64,000 nucleotides of DNA, from assembly GCA_029582165.1 (NCBI GenBank), contig CM055876.1, positions 17,700,501 through 17,764,500 on the forward strand. Direction: 5' to 3'. The stretch comes from Portulaca oleracea (lineage: Eukaryota; Streptophyta; Magnoliopsida; Caryophyllales; Portulacaceae). The notes beneath the pieces were generated by a model. That model ran no database searches. It was given only the letters and a program-made list of their open reading frames with translations, and was not told the DNA's origin. The position numbers and the translations under genes were made by a program. The stretch's first letter is position 1; every line of letters starts with the position of its first letter. Of the stretch, positions 21,526-33,544 are shown piece by piece.

Positions 21526-21615
21526 AACAAGATGATAACATATAAGAAGTGTTTGTGACTTTGTGCGTGGGGTTGTTTGGTTTCTTACAAATGCCAAGGA
21601 AACTGGGAAGAGAGG

Positions 21616-21623
21616 GTATTTAT
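21616..21623 (-). promoter_or_regulatory. Candidate TATA box of the LRR gene
   Basis: On the minus strand this reads ATAAATAC within CATCATAAATACCC, about 230 bp upstream of the LRR start codon. That would give a leader of about 200 nt containing the C-tract and the TCA repeat. No transcript evidence is available. Confidence 0.4.
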
Positions 21624-21954
21624 GATGGGTTTGCATGTATTCTAGTGTAAGTGTAGGGTATCTTTCTCCAGGTGTAGTGCACTAAAACCATGGCCAATTA
21701 TGGATTCTGGTAGCCTGGGAATGATTTGCCCCTATTCATTTTAGTAGTTTTGTCACAAATTTTAAATTATTTCCAGATTGGTTTAGGAGCTTGCTTAAAG
21801 CAAACTCATTTCATAAGAGCACACAAGTAGTTAAGTTAATTGGAGGTAGTCTTTGGTTTGCTAAAGAGTTTAATTATGGCTAGTTTGCTACAAATGGAAA
21901 GGAGTGGTTAGCCTTGTATATATGTAGCCGCCTTTCCATAAGAATTACTAGCAA

Positions 21955-24880
21955 CTAGTTGGAAAAGATGTCTACCAAGTGCTTAAAGAATTTTTTGTAA
22001 ATGACAAAATCCTTAATGAACTTATTCCAAATTGAAGACTCTTCTACTCTTAATCGCTTTACGCCTATAAGTCTCTATAATATATTAAGATAATAATAAA
22101 AGTAATGGTCAATAGACTAAGACTTTTGTTTATTGATTTAGTTAGCCCCTTATAATTGTCTTTGTTCCAAATAGACATATTCATGATAATTTCCTTGTGG
22201 TACATATGATGATGAACAAATTTAAACATTCCAAGGCTGAAAAAACATTTGATAGCTTAAAAAATGGATGTGAAAAAGGCGTACGATCAAATTGAATGGA
22301 GTTTTCTAAAAGGAAGTCTCGGTCATGGGATTTCCCCTGTTTTGATTAAATGAGTGGAGTATATTTCCATAGGTTCGTACTCCATTATGGTGATGATTAA
22401 CCTTGTGGTCTAAGTAAACCCAAAAAATGACTACATCAAGGAAACCCTCTTTCTCTATATTTGTTCTTACTTTGCATCGAAGTCCTCTCTAAACCCCTTG
22501 TTAGGAATAGTTTAGATAAAAGCAAAGATTGGGGGTCAAGCTAGATTTGCCAGTCCAGGTCCCCAATCCCCAATTCCTCAATCCCTTGTCTTTGGTGTGC
22601 TAATGATAGTCTTCTCTTTTACAAATGGTAAAAAGTGACATGTAAAAATCTTTAAGCCTTATCATATGAATTATATGCGGTTTCTGACCAGTTTAATAAG
22701 ATATCAAAAATCATCTATGATGTTTTCCACTAATGCGACTTCTACCCACATTCATATGGTCTAAGGAATTTTTACTATCCTAGCTAAGGAGTCTCTTAGA
22801 AAATATTTTAGAGAACGTTTGGTAAGAACCCCAGGGAATTTTTTCCTGGGGAAAATTTTCCCATGGAAAGTTTTTCATGGAAAAAATTTCCCTGGAAAAA
22901 ATTTACCTTAGGCCCCCCTAAGGGAAATTTTCCCTAGGGAAATGGAGAAAATGATGGGCCTATCGTGAAATTTTTTCCAATGTCAACCCACATCCAAACA
23001 TGGGAAAAATAAGTCAACCCGGAAAAGTTGACCATTTCTCTGGAGTCATTGACCAACCAAACGCACCCTTAGTTGCTTGTCCATCTTGGGAAGTAAGAAA
23101 AGTGATCTCTTTTCTCTCTTTTCCCTCATTGCGAATAAAGCAAATAAAGAGCTTTCATCATAGAAAGCTAACTTGGAGCCCAAATTCGAACAATCGATCC
23201 TGATACAGACAAATCTTAATCACTTCCAGCTCACAGTATGCAATATTTTCTTACGCCTAAATGTCATATGAAAGATTAGACCAAATTTGTAAGTTCTTTT
23301 GGAAATCTACTTCAAACCAAGGGATGTACATGATCTCTTGGGATAAGATTTTTCGGCTTAAAGATAAAGAAGGGCTAGCCTAAGAAAGACTCATGTATTC
23401 AATGTACCTAGTTTTTCAATGTAAACTAGCATGGAAGATTCTATATGACAAAGTCAGCCTATGAATTTCCCAAATGATAGCCAAGTATATGGGGATAATG
23501 CGGTTATGTTTTAACGGAATTCAAGACCTTCATATTCCTGGATTTGGAAGAATCACTACAAAACTTACTTTTTCTTTAAAAAGAGCATAAGATTCCCTAA
23601 AAAAAGTGGATATAAGATGGAAAAATAGAGGATGATACTTCAATTAATTTCTATAATGATAATTGGAGTCATCAATTCCCACTATTGACTCTAACAAACC
23701 AAATAGATAGCCTCGCATATACTCAAATTTAAGATTAGTAGATTTATTCATCACAATTATTCGGATGCTACTAAATCTAATGAAGTCTCCGCCTCCACAA
23801 TTAGCATAATTGGGTTTAGTACTCCCCTTCCTTTGTTCCGTAAAAAGGATGAACACTGTTGGGGACTCACAGGTATAATGGTGTTTTTTCAACCAAATAA
23901 GCAACTTAGTTCTGCCATGACCTCAAACCTTCATACCAATGGGAACACAATTAGATTTAAAAGCTTCATATCCAACCTACATCAAGCTATTTCTTTGCCA
24001 AATTTTCTATATTGGGTTCCCCACCGAAGGAAATCTTATCAGGAGAGGAATCAACATTATGTATTATGTTTAACGTTCAGGATCATTTGGAGACTGATAA
24101 CCATCCAATCCACTAGCGTATTTTTGTACAAAGGATTTTGAGAACTACTAAAGCTCATAACTAGCTGGACTCTAATATCAATTGGCTATTTAATGGATCT
24201 GGTAGTTCTATCCTAGGTGCTCTTAGAAATTGTCTTTCCAACTCTGAGTTTCTAAGAGCTACCTATCTCATTTGGAGCATTTGAAAGGAGAATAATAACT
24301 GTGATTGAACAACACTCTCTTCAACAGCAACAGAGTAATCATAATGACAATACAATAATAATTAATCGAAGGAGATTTTTATGCAACCCTAACCATTTTG
24401 ATGGCATTCCACCTACTAGCAAGACTTAGGGGACCAATGTTGCTCATGTTGGGTGGAAGCCATCTAACTTTGAGTGGGTGAAGTTGAATTTTGATGGTTC
24501 CCTCAACGATAAAAGGATTGTTGCTGGTTTTGTGACGAAGGATCACATTGGGAGAATGATGTTGTTGGAGCCATGAAAGCTAATGCTTATTCTGCTCTCA
24601 TGATTGAAGCTTTGGTTTGGCTAGTAGAACACTCTCTACGTAAGTCTATTTAAGATACAGATTGAAGGTGACAACCTTATTCTTCTTTAAGCCAATAGAA
24701 GTCTTATCAGTACTCCTTAGCAATTGGAAATGATTATTAGAAACATTAAGAAGCTCCTTAACCTCCTGAGCAATGGTTCAATTCAACCTATCTTTGGTGA
24801 AGCAAATTTGCTAGCAAATTGAATGGCAACATGAGGTCATTCCACTACTTCTTTCTCTATTTGTTCGTGTAGTATTGATG
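21955..24880 (+). mobile_element. Degenerate L1-like LINE (reverse transcriptase to RNase H)
   Basis: In order, in broken frames, the plus strand gives: VGKDVYQVLKEFFVNDKIL and KIIIKVMVNRL (RT N-terminus, 21955-22125), VPNRHIHDNFLVVHMMM and MDVKKAYDQIEWSFL (RT core, 22170-22300), a decayed FADD-like catalytic motif ANDSLLFYKW (about 22600), YERLDQICKFFWKS and WDKIFRLKDKEGLA (post-RT, 23270-23390), and finally WVKLNFDGSLNDKRIVAGFV (RNase H, 24475-24530). This is the usual plant L1 order. Many stops make it inactive. A Harbinger MITE (22811-23068) splits it. Confidence 0.85.
22811..23068. mobile_element. PIF/Harbinger-type MITE inside the LINE
   Basis: Left end GAGAACGTTTGGTAAG and right end (reversed) GGGTGCGTTTGGTTGG are inverted copies, flanked by TTA on each side (22808-22810 and 23069-23071). 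The centre is strongly self-complementary, built from GGGGAAAATTTTCCC-like words. No coding sequence. Confidence 0.8.
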
Positions 24881-24907
24881 TTAGCTATTCCAAAATCTTA
24901 GCTGATA

Positions 24908-25114
24908 CTCCCTCCGTCCCAAATTAATTGACATTGAGCTAAGTATTAATCGCTAACAAATTACAATGAGTACCAATATGAAATTACCGTCATTAGAAAG
25001 ATGTTTTATTAAAAATTACAATGGAGGTAGTTTCATATTGTAACTCATTGTAATTGATGAATAATTAATTGTCAAAGTTTAGTTAAAATGTCAATTAATT
25101 TGGGAAGGAGGGAG
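24908..25114. mobile_element. Stowaway-type MITE
   Basis: CTCCCTCCGTCCCAAATTAA at the left and TTAATTTGGGAAGGAGGGAG at the right, flanked by TA. 207 bp. It inserted just beyond the RNase H end of the LINE. Confidence 0.9.
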
Positions 25115-25571
25115 TAATATGTAGTCATCTAGGGAGACATCTTATTAGAAGGGTCCCTTACGAGTTCATATATCTCTTTTTATCTATGGGAAAAAAATTG
25201 AGGGAAGTTCATTCGAGATATTTCAAGAGATTCGTCAAAGGGCTAAAATAATACGAGATTGAAAGAATAAATAAAATTCCAGTATTTCAAGCATTTTGTG
25301 CATTCCGTTTCGTCCGGTGTATCAATTCGAGACACCGAAACCGCACTGCATCATTTCCACCCTATTAAAACGTACCCTTAAATAAATATCTTATATCAAG
25401 ATTCATTTTTTATTAGTTTATTATTAAGATGTTGAATCATGAGCTAATGTATTCGAAATGCCGGAACTTATGTACATTCTGTATTCAATTTCATTAGGTG
25501 GATTTTCCCCCTCAATTAAGTGTTTGAAGGTTTTCCTTTTCTTTTATGTTTAGTCAGAGGACAATGTATAG
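25115..25571. other. Short intergenic spacer, no gene recognised
   Basis: AT-rich sequence between a Stowaway MITE and the mini-LTR element. No frame or repeat of note. Confidence 0.6.
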
Positions 25572-25576
25572 CATTT

Positions 25577-26956
25577 TGTTAGGGTTTTTAATAAGAGCGA
25601 CGTAATCAGCGGAAACAGAAAATAAGATGACTACTTGATATCGAGAAAAATAAATGAGTGCAAAATAAACGGGACACAAAGATTTCTACATGGAAACCCA
25701 AATCGGGAAAAAACCACGGGCGGCACAACCTCAAACAAATCCACTATTGGTAGAGATTATAACGAACGATCTCACCCCGAGATCAACAGAAAGAGAGTAT
25801 AACAACTCACATAAACTCTCACAACTTCTCTCACCAATGGGAATACGAAATCTCAGAATATCTGAATACACATCCTCCCACAGGAGGTGCCCCGAAATTG
25901 GCCACACCAAACAAGGCGAACTAGACCCACTATTTATAGGAAAAACTCCTTATAAACCTACCTTGACTCCCACTCCAATTAGATTTAGAATCTAATACAA
26001 TTAGGAAACCTAACATAATAAGGAAACCTAAATAATATCCTAATACAATTAGGAAACAAATAATTGTGGGATCAAGAGACTGGGTGATTTTAGGACACTT
26101 TCCTAACAATCTCCACCTTGGACTAAAATCAACGAAAGATCCAAAATTTCTTCATCGCCAACGAACCTCTGAAAGGTAGAACTGCGATGGGTAGCCAAAC
26201 CACTGAGCGGTCACAAACTGGATCCTTCAGAAATCTTCACAACCCCACATCTGATCTTGCCAACGAATTCTCGATATCCCCAAGCGAATTTTCTTAATGT
26301 AGTCTTCTCATAACCGAAACCCTTACATGAACCCCAACTCCACGAAATTCGAACAACCATGGCTCTGATACCACTTGTTAGAGTTATATCGAGAAAAATT
26401 AATTTGCGAAAGCGAAATAAGATGACTACTTGATATCCAGAAAAAATAAATGAGTGCAAGATAAAGGGGACACAAAGATTTTTACGTGGAAACCCAAATC
26501 GGGAAAAAACCACGGGCGGCACAAGCACAAACGAATCCACTATTAATAGAGAGTACAACGAACGATCTCCTCCCGAGATCCGACAAAGAGAGTATTACAA
26601 AGATCTCAAACACCGAAAGAGATCCACCCGAATAAGCCACATGCTCTTAGTCAACAAAACTCTCAACAAAACCTCTCTCACCAATGGGAATACGAAATCT
26701 CAGAATATCTGAATACACCTCCTCCCACAGGAGGTGCCCCCGAAATTGGCCACACCAAACAAGGCGAACAAGACCCACTATTTATAGGGAAAACTCCCTA
26801 TAAACCTACCTTGACTCCCACTCCAATTAGATTTATAATCTAATACAATTAGGAAACCTAACATGATAAGGAAACCTAAATAATATCCTAATACAATTAG
26901 GAAACAAATAATTGTGGGATCAAGAGACTGAGTGATTTTAGGACACTTTCCTAACA
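25577..26956 (-). mobile_element. Complete non-coding mini-LTR retrotransposon (TRIM/SMART-like, copia-related)
   Basis: Two direct LTRs (25577-26108 and 26376-26956) bracket only 267 bp. A perfect 5-bp target duplication CATTT flanks the whole (25572-25576 and 26957-26961). On the minus strand the primer-binding site TGGTATCAGAGCC directly follows the right-hand (5') LTR, and a purine-rich TAGTCCAAGGTGGAGAT precedes the left-hand (3') LTR. All signals for reverse transcription are present but no gag or pol. LTR ends are TGTTAG and CTAACA. The LTRs differ mainly by an indel of about 70 bp around 26585-26650. Confidence 0.9.
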
Positions 26957-26961
26957 CATTT

Positions 26962-27590
26962 GAATATTTAATTTATTCTTCAGTTTTCACCAAACGGTGT
27001 CACCAAATGTACATTAGCGTTAGGTACCTCAACCAAAATGGACCCCTTGAATTTCATCCAGCTAATCCAATTTGATTTTTTCTGCATCATATTGTTATTC
27101 CAAAAAAACTTATATAAACTGGATGCCCCTAGTCTAATTAAGATTAGAGGTTGATTCCAAAAAAAAAAAAAAGAAAAAGATTAGAGGTCACCTCAAGCAT
27201 AATACAAACTTTTTTTTGGTGTTTATGTTTCCAATAATCTACAGATTATAGGAATCCCACTTTCTAATTAATGGCCAGATGAAAGGAGGTCTTAAATAAT
27301 TGCTCGATTTTCAGTTTAAGTTAATTTTGTTGAGATTGTATGTATTGATTGCCTTTCTTATTTTTGTTTTGCTATTTTGTTGTTCTTTGCAAAACTTTGC
27401 ATTTTATTAGGGTAGAAGTACTTTTAAACTTGCAAAGACTTTGAATTATAAAAAAAACAACAACAATGTGACAAATATTTACGTCAGTTTTTTGTGTAAA
27501 AGATCCCCTTTAACATAGAGATTCAAAAGGTAAACCCCTATAGTACATCATATCAATTATAATAAAATTTCTATGTTTTCAAAATGTAAT
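26962..27590. other. Intergenic DNA, no gene recognised
   Basis: AT-rich spacer with an A-run near 27157. Nothing with family resemblance. Confidence 0.6.
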
Positions 27591-27596
27591 CATTAT

Positions 27597-28321
27597 TGTT
27601 AGACCTGGCTCAGATACCCTTGTGAGGCTCTGATACCACTTGTTAGACCTGGTTCAGATACCCTTGTGATGTTCTAATACCACTTGTTAGGATCGAGGTA
27701 AAATATAAGGCCTAGTATTTGCAGTGGAAGAGGTAGTTATCAGGATGTATAATATTGAGAAGAAATATAACAAGATCAATAATTATAAGGTTAGAGAGTA
27801 TAAAAACACACGATTTACGTGGAAACCCAAATCGGGAAAAAAATCACGGACGACAACGGAGTAATAATCCACTAGTATAAGGGGAGAGATTACAAGAGAG
27901 ATCCCAATGGGCTATATAACGCAGCGAGATCGACGACAAGATCTCAAGGGGTTAATAGCACAACAGGAATATAATGAAGACAAAATAACTCCCTAAAAGG
28001 GACTCTCACAACCTAAGGATGGGTAGAGGTGAAGAATGCTTTGTGTGTATGTTTGTCGTATGCCATAGGTTAATAGGTTAATAATAACCTATATTTATAG
28101 TAGAATGAAGGTAAAAGAAACTAGGTTAAATATTACAAAACCTAGAAATAAAAGGAAAGAGTCGTCGCTTGATCAGCCGACAAGAGAGGCGCTGGCAGCG
28201 CCTGACAGACGCTGGCAACGTCTCTCGACGAAGGTCTTCTGTTAATGCCGCTTGTAAAGTGTAGACAAAGAGGGCGGCGTCTTCCTTCCTTCAAATTGAT
28301 TTTGGGCCATAACACCCAACA
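27597..28321 (-). repeat. 3' LTR of the deleted copia element
   Basis: It contains the shared U5 string (27820-27836 in reverse), a minus-strand TATA-like element near 28090, and the palindromic GCGCTGGCAGCGCC near 28190. Its 3' end carries two primer-binding-site units (27597-27640 and 27641-27684). Confidence 0.85.
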
Positions 28322-28374
28322 AATTCCACCTTAGGCCAAAATCTTCGTTACTGTCATAGAACCCCGAAGGGCAA

Positions 28375-28884
28375 TCAGATGTGATGAGCATCAGCTGAAT
28401 TCAAGTTACCCTTGAACTCAGTAAGAGATGAGGTTGTAGAAGCGACTGTAGAACCAGTAGTAGTAGAACCCTGTAGAACATAATAACCACCTTGCCTAGA
28501 GGTTGTAGAATAGGTATTGTTGGAACGTTCTTTAAACATCGATCTGGCTTTGCTAGAACCCCCATTATTAGTGGTTTCATCTCTAAAAAACCAAGTCTTC
28601 ATCTTTATCAGAAAACACTTCAAGATCAAATTAGATTTGACATCTTTGAAAGACAGGGTTTCATATGATATGACTTCTTTAAAGTGCTTGTAGGAATGGG
28701 GCAAAGAGACAACCAACAAAAATAGCCTTATCCTCATCTTCAATAGTAACCTCCAAATTTGCCAGATCAATAATAATGGAGTTAACTTCATCAAAATATT
28801 TTTTTGAACTCTCCAGATATTGAAACTGATCACACCGTCGAACTTCTCAATATTAGACATAACTGTAGACTTAACTGTAGACAT
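28375..28884 (-). pseudogene. Copia gag remnant
   Basis: A 169-codon frame opens MSTVKSTVMSNIEKFDGVISFNIWRVQ, resembling a copia gag N-terminus (KFDG...W). It continues with VSLPHSYKHFKEVISYETLSF and KDVKSNLILK, which match the UBN2-type gag pattern (SLP.SY..F...L...LSL.DV...L). The middle of gag between these motifs is missing and the end runs into unrelated serine/threonine-rich sequence, so the protein is a deletion derivative. Nucleocapsid, protease, integrase and polymerase are all absent. Confidence 0.75.
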
Positions 28885-28931
28885 CCCGAACTAGGCAGAA
28901 AAAAAGGATTAAACCTCGCTCTGATACCACT

Positions 28932-29617
28932 TGTTAGACTTGGCTCAGATACCCTTGTGAGGTTCTGATACCACTTGTTAGGATCGAGGTAAAATATAAG
29001 GCCTAGTATTTGCAGCGGAAGAGGTAGTTATCAGGATGTATAATATTGAGAAGAAATATAACAAGATCAGTAATTAAAAGGTTAGAGAGTATAAAAACAC
29101 ACGATTTACATGGAAACCGAAATCGGGAAAAAAATCACAGACGGCAACGGAGCAATAATCCACTAGTATAAGGGGAAAGATTACAAGAGAGATCCCAATG
29201 GGCTATATAATGCAGCGAGATCGACGGCAAGATCTCAAGGGGTTAATAGCACAACGAGAATATAATGAAGACAAAATAACTCTCTAAAAGGGACTCTCAC
29301 AACCTAAGGATGGGTAGAGGTGAGAATGCTCTGTGTGTGTGTTTGTCATATGCCATAGGTTAATAGGTTAATAATAACCTATATTTATAGTAGAATGAAG
29401 GTAAAAGAAACTAGGTTAAATATTACAAAACCTAGAAATAAAAGGAAAGAGTCACCGCTTGATCAGCCGATAAGAGAGGCGCTGACAGCGCCTGACAGAC
29501 GCTAGCAACGTGTCCCAACGAAGGCATTCTGTTGATGCAGCTTGTAGCGTGTAGACAAAGGGGGCCGGGACAACGTTTTCCTTCCTTCAAATTGATATTG
29601 GGCCATAACACCCGACA
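28932..29617 (-). repeat. 5' LTR of the deleted copia element
   Basis: Nearly identical over its length to the LTR at 27597-28321, with one rather than two primer-binding-site units at the 3' end (28932-28975). The U5 string at 29111-29127 has one change. Confidence 0.85.
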
Positions 29618-29681
29618 ATTATTCTAACTATTTAGGAGGTAATTTCATGCTTTACTCCAATTAATAGGGCCCGGATTTGAA

Positions 29682-29723
29682 AGTTTTTTTTTTTTTTTTT
29701 TTTGGGTGGGGGGGGGGGGGGGG
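29682..29723. repeat. Poly-T followed by poly-G tract
   Basis: About 21 T followed by GGGTGG and then a long G run. It lies between the copia element and the Harbinger-like element. Confidence 0.9.
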
Positions 29724-29738
29724 CGCAAACTTTAAAAT

Positions 29739-30045
29739 TGGCTTGTTTGGTAGTAGAATGAATTGGGTGTCAAATTAAATTAGAATATTACGGGGTTGCG
29801 TCTGGAATTAGAATTTGAAACTGAAAGTGTTTGGTGAGAAAAAAGAATGAAATCAAAGTTGTTGTTGTTATTATTATTATTATTACTATTATTATTATTA
29901 TTGTTACTAATATTTATAAAATAAGAAGAAAACATAATTAATAATTGTTTATTATTCATTAATAATTATTATGAATTAATTAATTAATTATTAACTAGTA
30001 GTGACTAATTAATAATTAATAATTGTTGTTGTTGTTTTTGTAGTT

Positions 30046-30084
<39 letters not shown>

Positions 30085-30276
30085 GTTATTATTATGGAAG
30101 AAAAGCGATAATCAATTTCCCAACATTTAGGAGATTCTAATTCCTTTAGTAGGGAGAGATAACAAATCTCTTGGAGTTGCAAAGTCAATCCAAAATATGT
30201 TCTCCAAACAATAAAAATGGGAATTAAAACTCATTCATCACCTATTTCAACCCTTTTATACTCACCAAACATGCCC
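29739..30276. mobile_element. PIF/Harbinger-like element, second copy of the 12483-14497 family
   Basis: Left end TGGCTTGTTTGG and right end CCAAACATGCCC. It matches 12483-14497 in GGAATTAGAA, CTGAAAGTGTTTGGTGA and the terminal CTCACCAAACA blocks, and has the same type of ATT-rich centre (29862-30095), but much shorter. A clean 3-bp duplication is not visible. Confidence 0.7.
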
Positions 30277-32896
30277 TTAAAGTTAACTAACAAAAGTCAA
30301 AAGGTAATTATAACATACCCTATTCACAACAATGGCATTCAATCTTGGGTTTTCAGTTTCGTACCCAATCAATTGAAATAAATCACGTAATCACCTATTA
30401 ATCTTTAAGTATATTACAACAAAACCCCCTACAATAATGATCATACCATGTGTCAATCCAAAATTAATGTTATATAAGATTTTTTTTGTTTTATTAACAA
30501 AATAACTATTATAATAGTAAATAATATTAGACCATTGAAACAATTAAATTTAATGCAACAATTATATTAATAAACAATAAAACATGGGATAAGAGATTGA
30601 GGGATAGAGAAAGGGAAAGATAGTAGCTCCCAAAAGTCATGAAAGTTAATGCAAAAATGGTGAATTAAGAAATTAGATTTTGGGAGAATTTCAAAGAATG
30701 TGGTGTGTAGTGTGATGAACAGATGGAGTGACTCTTCAATGCAAGATCACCAATATTTTTAATTGGTTGTCTATCATTAATACATAATCAACTACATTAA
30801 TAAATATTATGACAGTTATAGTTGTGAGAGCAATAAATTATATATTGATTGTTTTGTAATATATGATCTTCTAAATTAGCAGTAATTATATAGTGTTCAT
30901 TCATTTTATTTATAGCCAATATCAAACATTTATTAATAATCATTATCCGCTTAGGGGAAGTAGTATTAAGTAGCAATTTCATATCAATCGAAATTTACAA
31001 ATTGAATGAATTTGGTAGACGATATTCAAATGTCTGTTCAAGTCATCACTTTGTCCAATAGGGAGTTCATGCATGACACTCATCCTTGCAACGGGTTGGA
31101 GTTACATCTTTTTGGGTAAACTCCTAAAATTTAAGCTTTTAGAATTTTTTTTTATTTTTTTTATCACCAACCACGGTAGATATTCTATTATAGTGAATCA
31201 TTTAGTGATTGATTAATCAGGATATCTATGAGTATGTTATATAGTACTTACCATAAGTATTTCCCTTCTTATTGTAACTGAGTGAGTTTGTATTTATAAT
31301 TTTACGGGTAATAATATGTATATTGTTTCTAATTATAGGATTTAAAGGTATGTTGTCAACACTAGGGGTCATCTTTCTTCAACCATAACCTTTGATTTGT
31401 TGTTATAACTTTTTATTTAGGATATAATGTTAGTGAGGTCTAATAATCTATGAACACAGATCGAAAATCTACTGCATCATCATAACTATGATACATTATA
31501 CATTTAGTGTTACCTAAATATAATTAAAAAAATGATTACAATGTACATTATTTGGTAAACACAATTATAGTATGTTATTTTAGTTATTGTACTGATTATA
31601 AGATTTAAACAAAGTTTATATTTTTTATCCAAGAAATATTAAATTGTAGTATGTTGCCTATTCTTTATGAGGCTATTTCTTTAAGACTTAAGAGAAATGG
31701 AAGATATTTCATCCTTGCAGGAAAATAGGGTAGGACTCTTTCGAAGACAGCAACCTAAGACTATTTTTTTAGTAGAATTGCTCCAGAAAATTAAGGTTGA
31801 ATTATAATGCTTAAGGTCTTTTTTTTTTTGGAAAAAATTATTTTCTAATGTTTAATGATGTACACTACTCACCATTACTTTCAGATACATCAATGGTGTT
31901 CGATTGACAATCTCCTGTCTTGAGAGAGCACTGAAGTGACACCAGAAACTTAAATGAAGTCAATAATGATATGAGGACAGTTAGTGGCATAAACTACTTA
32001 ATATTTATCTTGATTATTCTTCAAATATGATTATTTAATGGTTTTTAGATTAGAAGAACATGCATCTTAATTTTAAATTTTGTTATAGTTATTAGCTAAT
32101 GCTATTTTTTTTCAACTTCAATTGTACAAACAAGACATTTTATCATTAAATAACCAATAATATTGGAACTTTATGATTAAATTAATCTAGGAGTCACTTA
32201 ATATATTTCCAATAATTATAAAACATAGCGTGTGTGTGTGTTTTTTTTAAACATGAATTCCATATATATGTAGCATATAGTTTGAAACTTTTGTAATTCA
32301 ATCATATTTAGTTATAATTATGTTAGGTTTTACACTAATATTGATTAAATTATTTTGAAATAAGATGCGTGCTAATTTTCAACCACTTTAAAAAAATTAT
32401 AATAAGTAGTAATTTCCAATCATTTTTAAAATTATTATAAATTGGTAAAATTATATTGGACATGTAAAATGATAAATAACTAGGGACAAAACAATTAGCT
32501 AAGCGGACAAATAAATAAAAACAGAGGGAATATTATATATCATGCACAAAAAAAATACATGAAAACTTTAAACGGACATAATGTATATTCTTTTCACAAT
32601 AGGGTCACAATACTAGAATATAATTTTCAGTTATTTATTGTATTTGCTTTTCTAAATGACATAATGCATTTCAAAGAGCGTATTCTTGGCAATGTATAAT
32701 TTTAATTTTTCTTTTTGTTTTGGAATTTCAGGGTTACGATCACAGGGATTATATTTGGAAACGTTATAACCAGATACTATAGTAAGTAAGCATCCCCACT
32801 ATTATTATTAAGGTAAATACTAACAATATAATCGCCCATGGGATGATGGTTAAAGTGCATGAAATGTAGGCATCTCTTATAATCTTGCTTTACCTA
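30277..32896. other. AT-rich intergenic DNA, no gene recognised
   Basis: About 2.6 kb without a reading frame of recognisable family, paired element ends or notable repeats, apart from a short GT run near 32228. Confidence 0.6.
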
Positions 32897-33157
32897 CTCA
32901 CTCCGTCCTTTTATAACTGTCATGTTAGCCAACTTTGTCAAACCAATATCTCTAGAAAATATAATAAAAAAGTTGTGTATGGACAGGTATACCCCTCTCT
33001 AAGAGTGGAATAAAAGATAATTTTAAAAGGTAAAATAAAATTCAAATTTATTAATTAAGGTTAAATTGGGTATTTTAATTAATGAAAATGTAAATTTGAC
33101 AAATAATAATGGTCAAAGTAATTAAGAAAATTTACATTCATTAAGGCACGGAGAGAG
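32897..33157. mobile_element. Stowaway-type MITE
   Basis: CTCACTCCGTCCTTTTATAA at the left and an inverted TTAAGGCACGGAGAGAG at the right, with TA on both sides. 261 bp. Confidence 0.75.
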
Positions 33158-33544
33158 TATTAATTACCTATTAATTAATATATGACAACCTCAACTTTTT
33201 CATTAGTTACTGCTTTAATAATTAATGGTTTCAAATATTAATTAAAGTTTAGTCTTTTCCTAATATTTAATTATATTTTATACCAATTATTTTAGTCTTT
33301 TATATTGATGTTAGTTTAGATTAATCCCTTCAATATTTTCAACCAATTAAATGTTGAAATTGCCATAACATATTAATTGACATTTACTATATTAACAATT
33401 ACTAAAGTATAACTCCCTTATTATTTATAAAAAATATTCAACAAATATTTAGCAAAATAAAATAATAACGACTCTCACGAATTTTGTATTGGTCCTTGAA
33501 TTATATATATGGAAGAATAATAGCAAACATTGCAATTAAATAAA

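Larger units (their letters stand above)
27597..29617 (-). mobile_element. Internally deleted copia element with PBS-bearing LTR ends
   Basis: It is flanked by a perfect 5-bp duplication ATTAT (27592-27596 and 29618-29622). Direct LTRs (27597-28321 and 28932-29617) enclose 610 bp holding only a gag remnant. In both LTRs the 3' end (left end on the plus strand) is extended by about 44-bp units that themselves contain the primer-binding-site sequence AGTGGTATCAGA and end in CTAACA: two units in the left LTR, one in the right. The primer-binding site proper is at 28917-28929, and a purine-rich CCTAAGGTGGAATT precedes the 3' LTR. Confidence 0.88.

Noticed and set aside
21390..21530. N-terminal extension of the LRR protein with poly-Pro and poly-Ser
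   Set aside because: The extended frame opens with TTG at a homopolymer, contains no ATG before 21389, and would bury the signal peptide.
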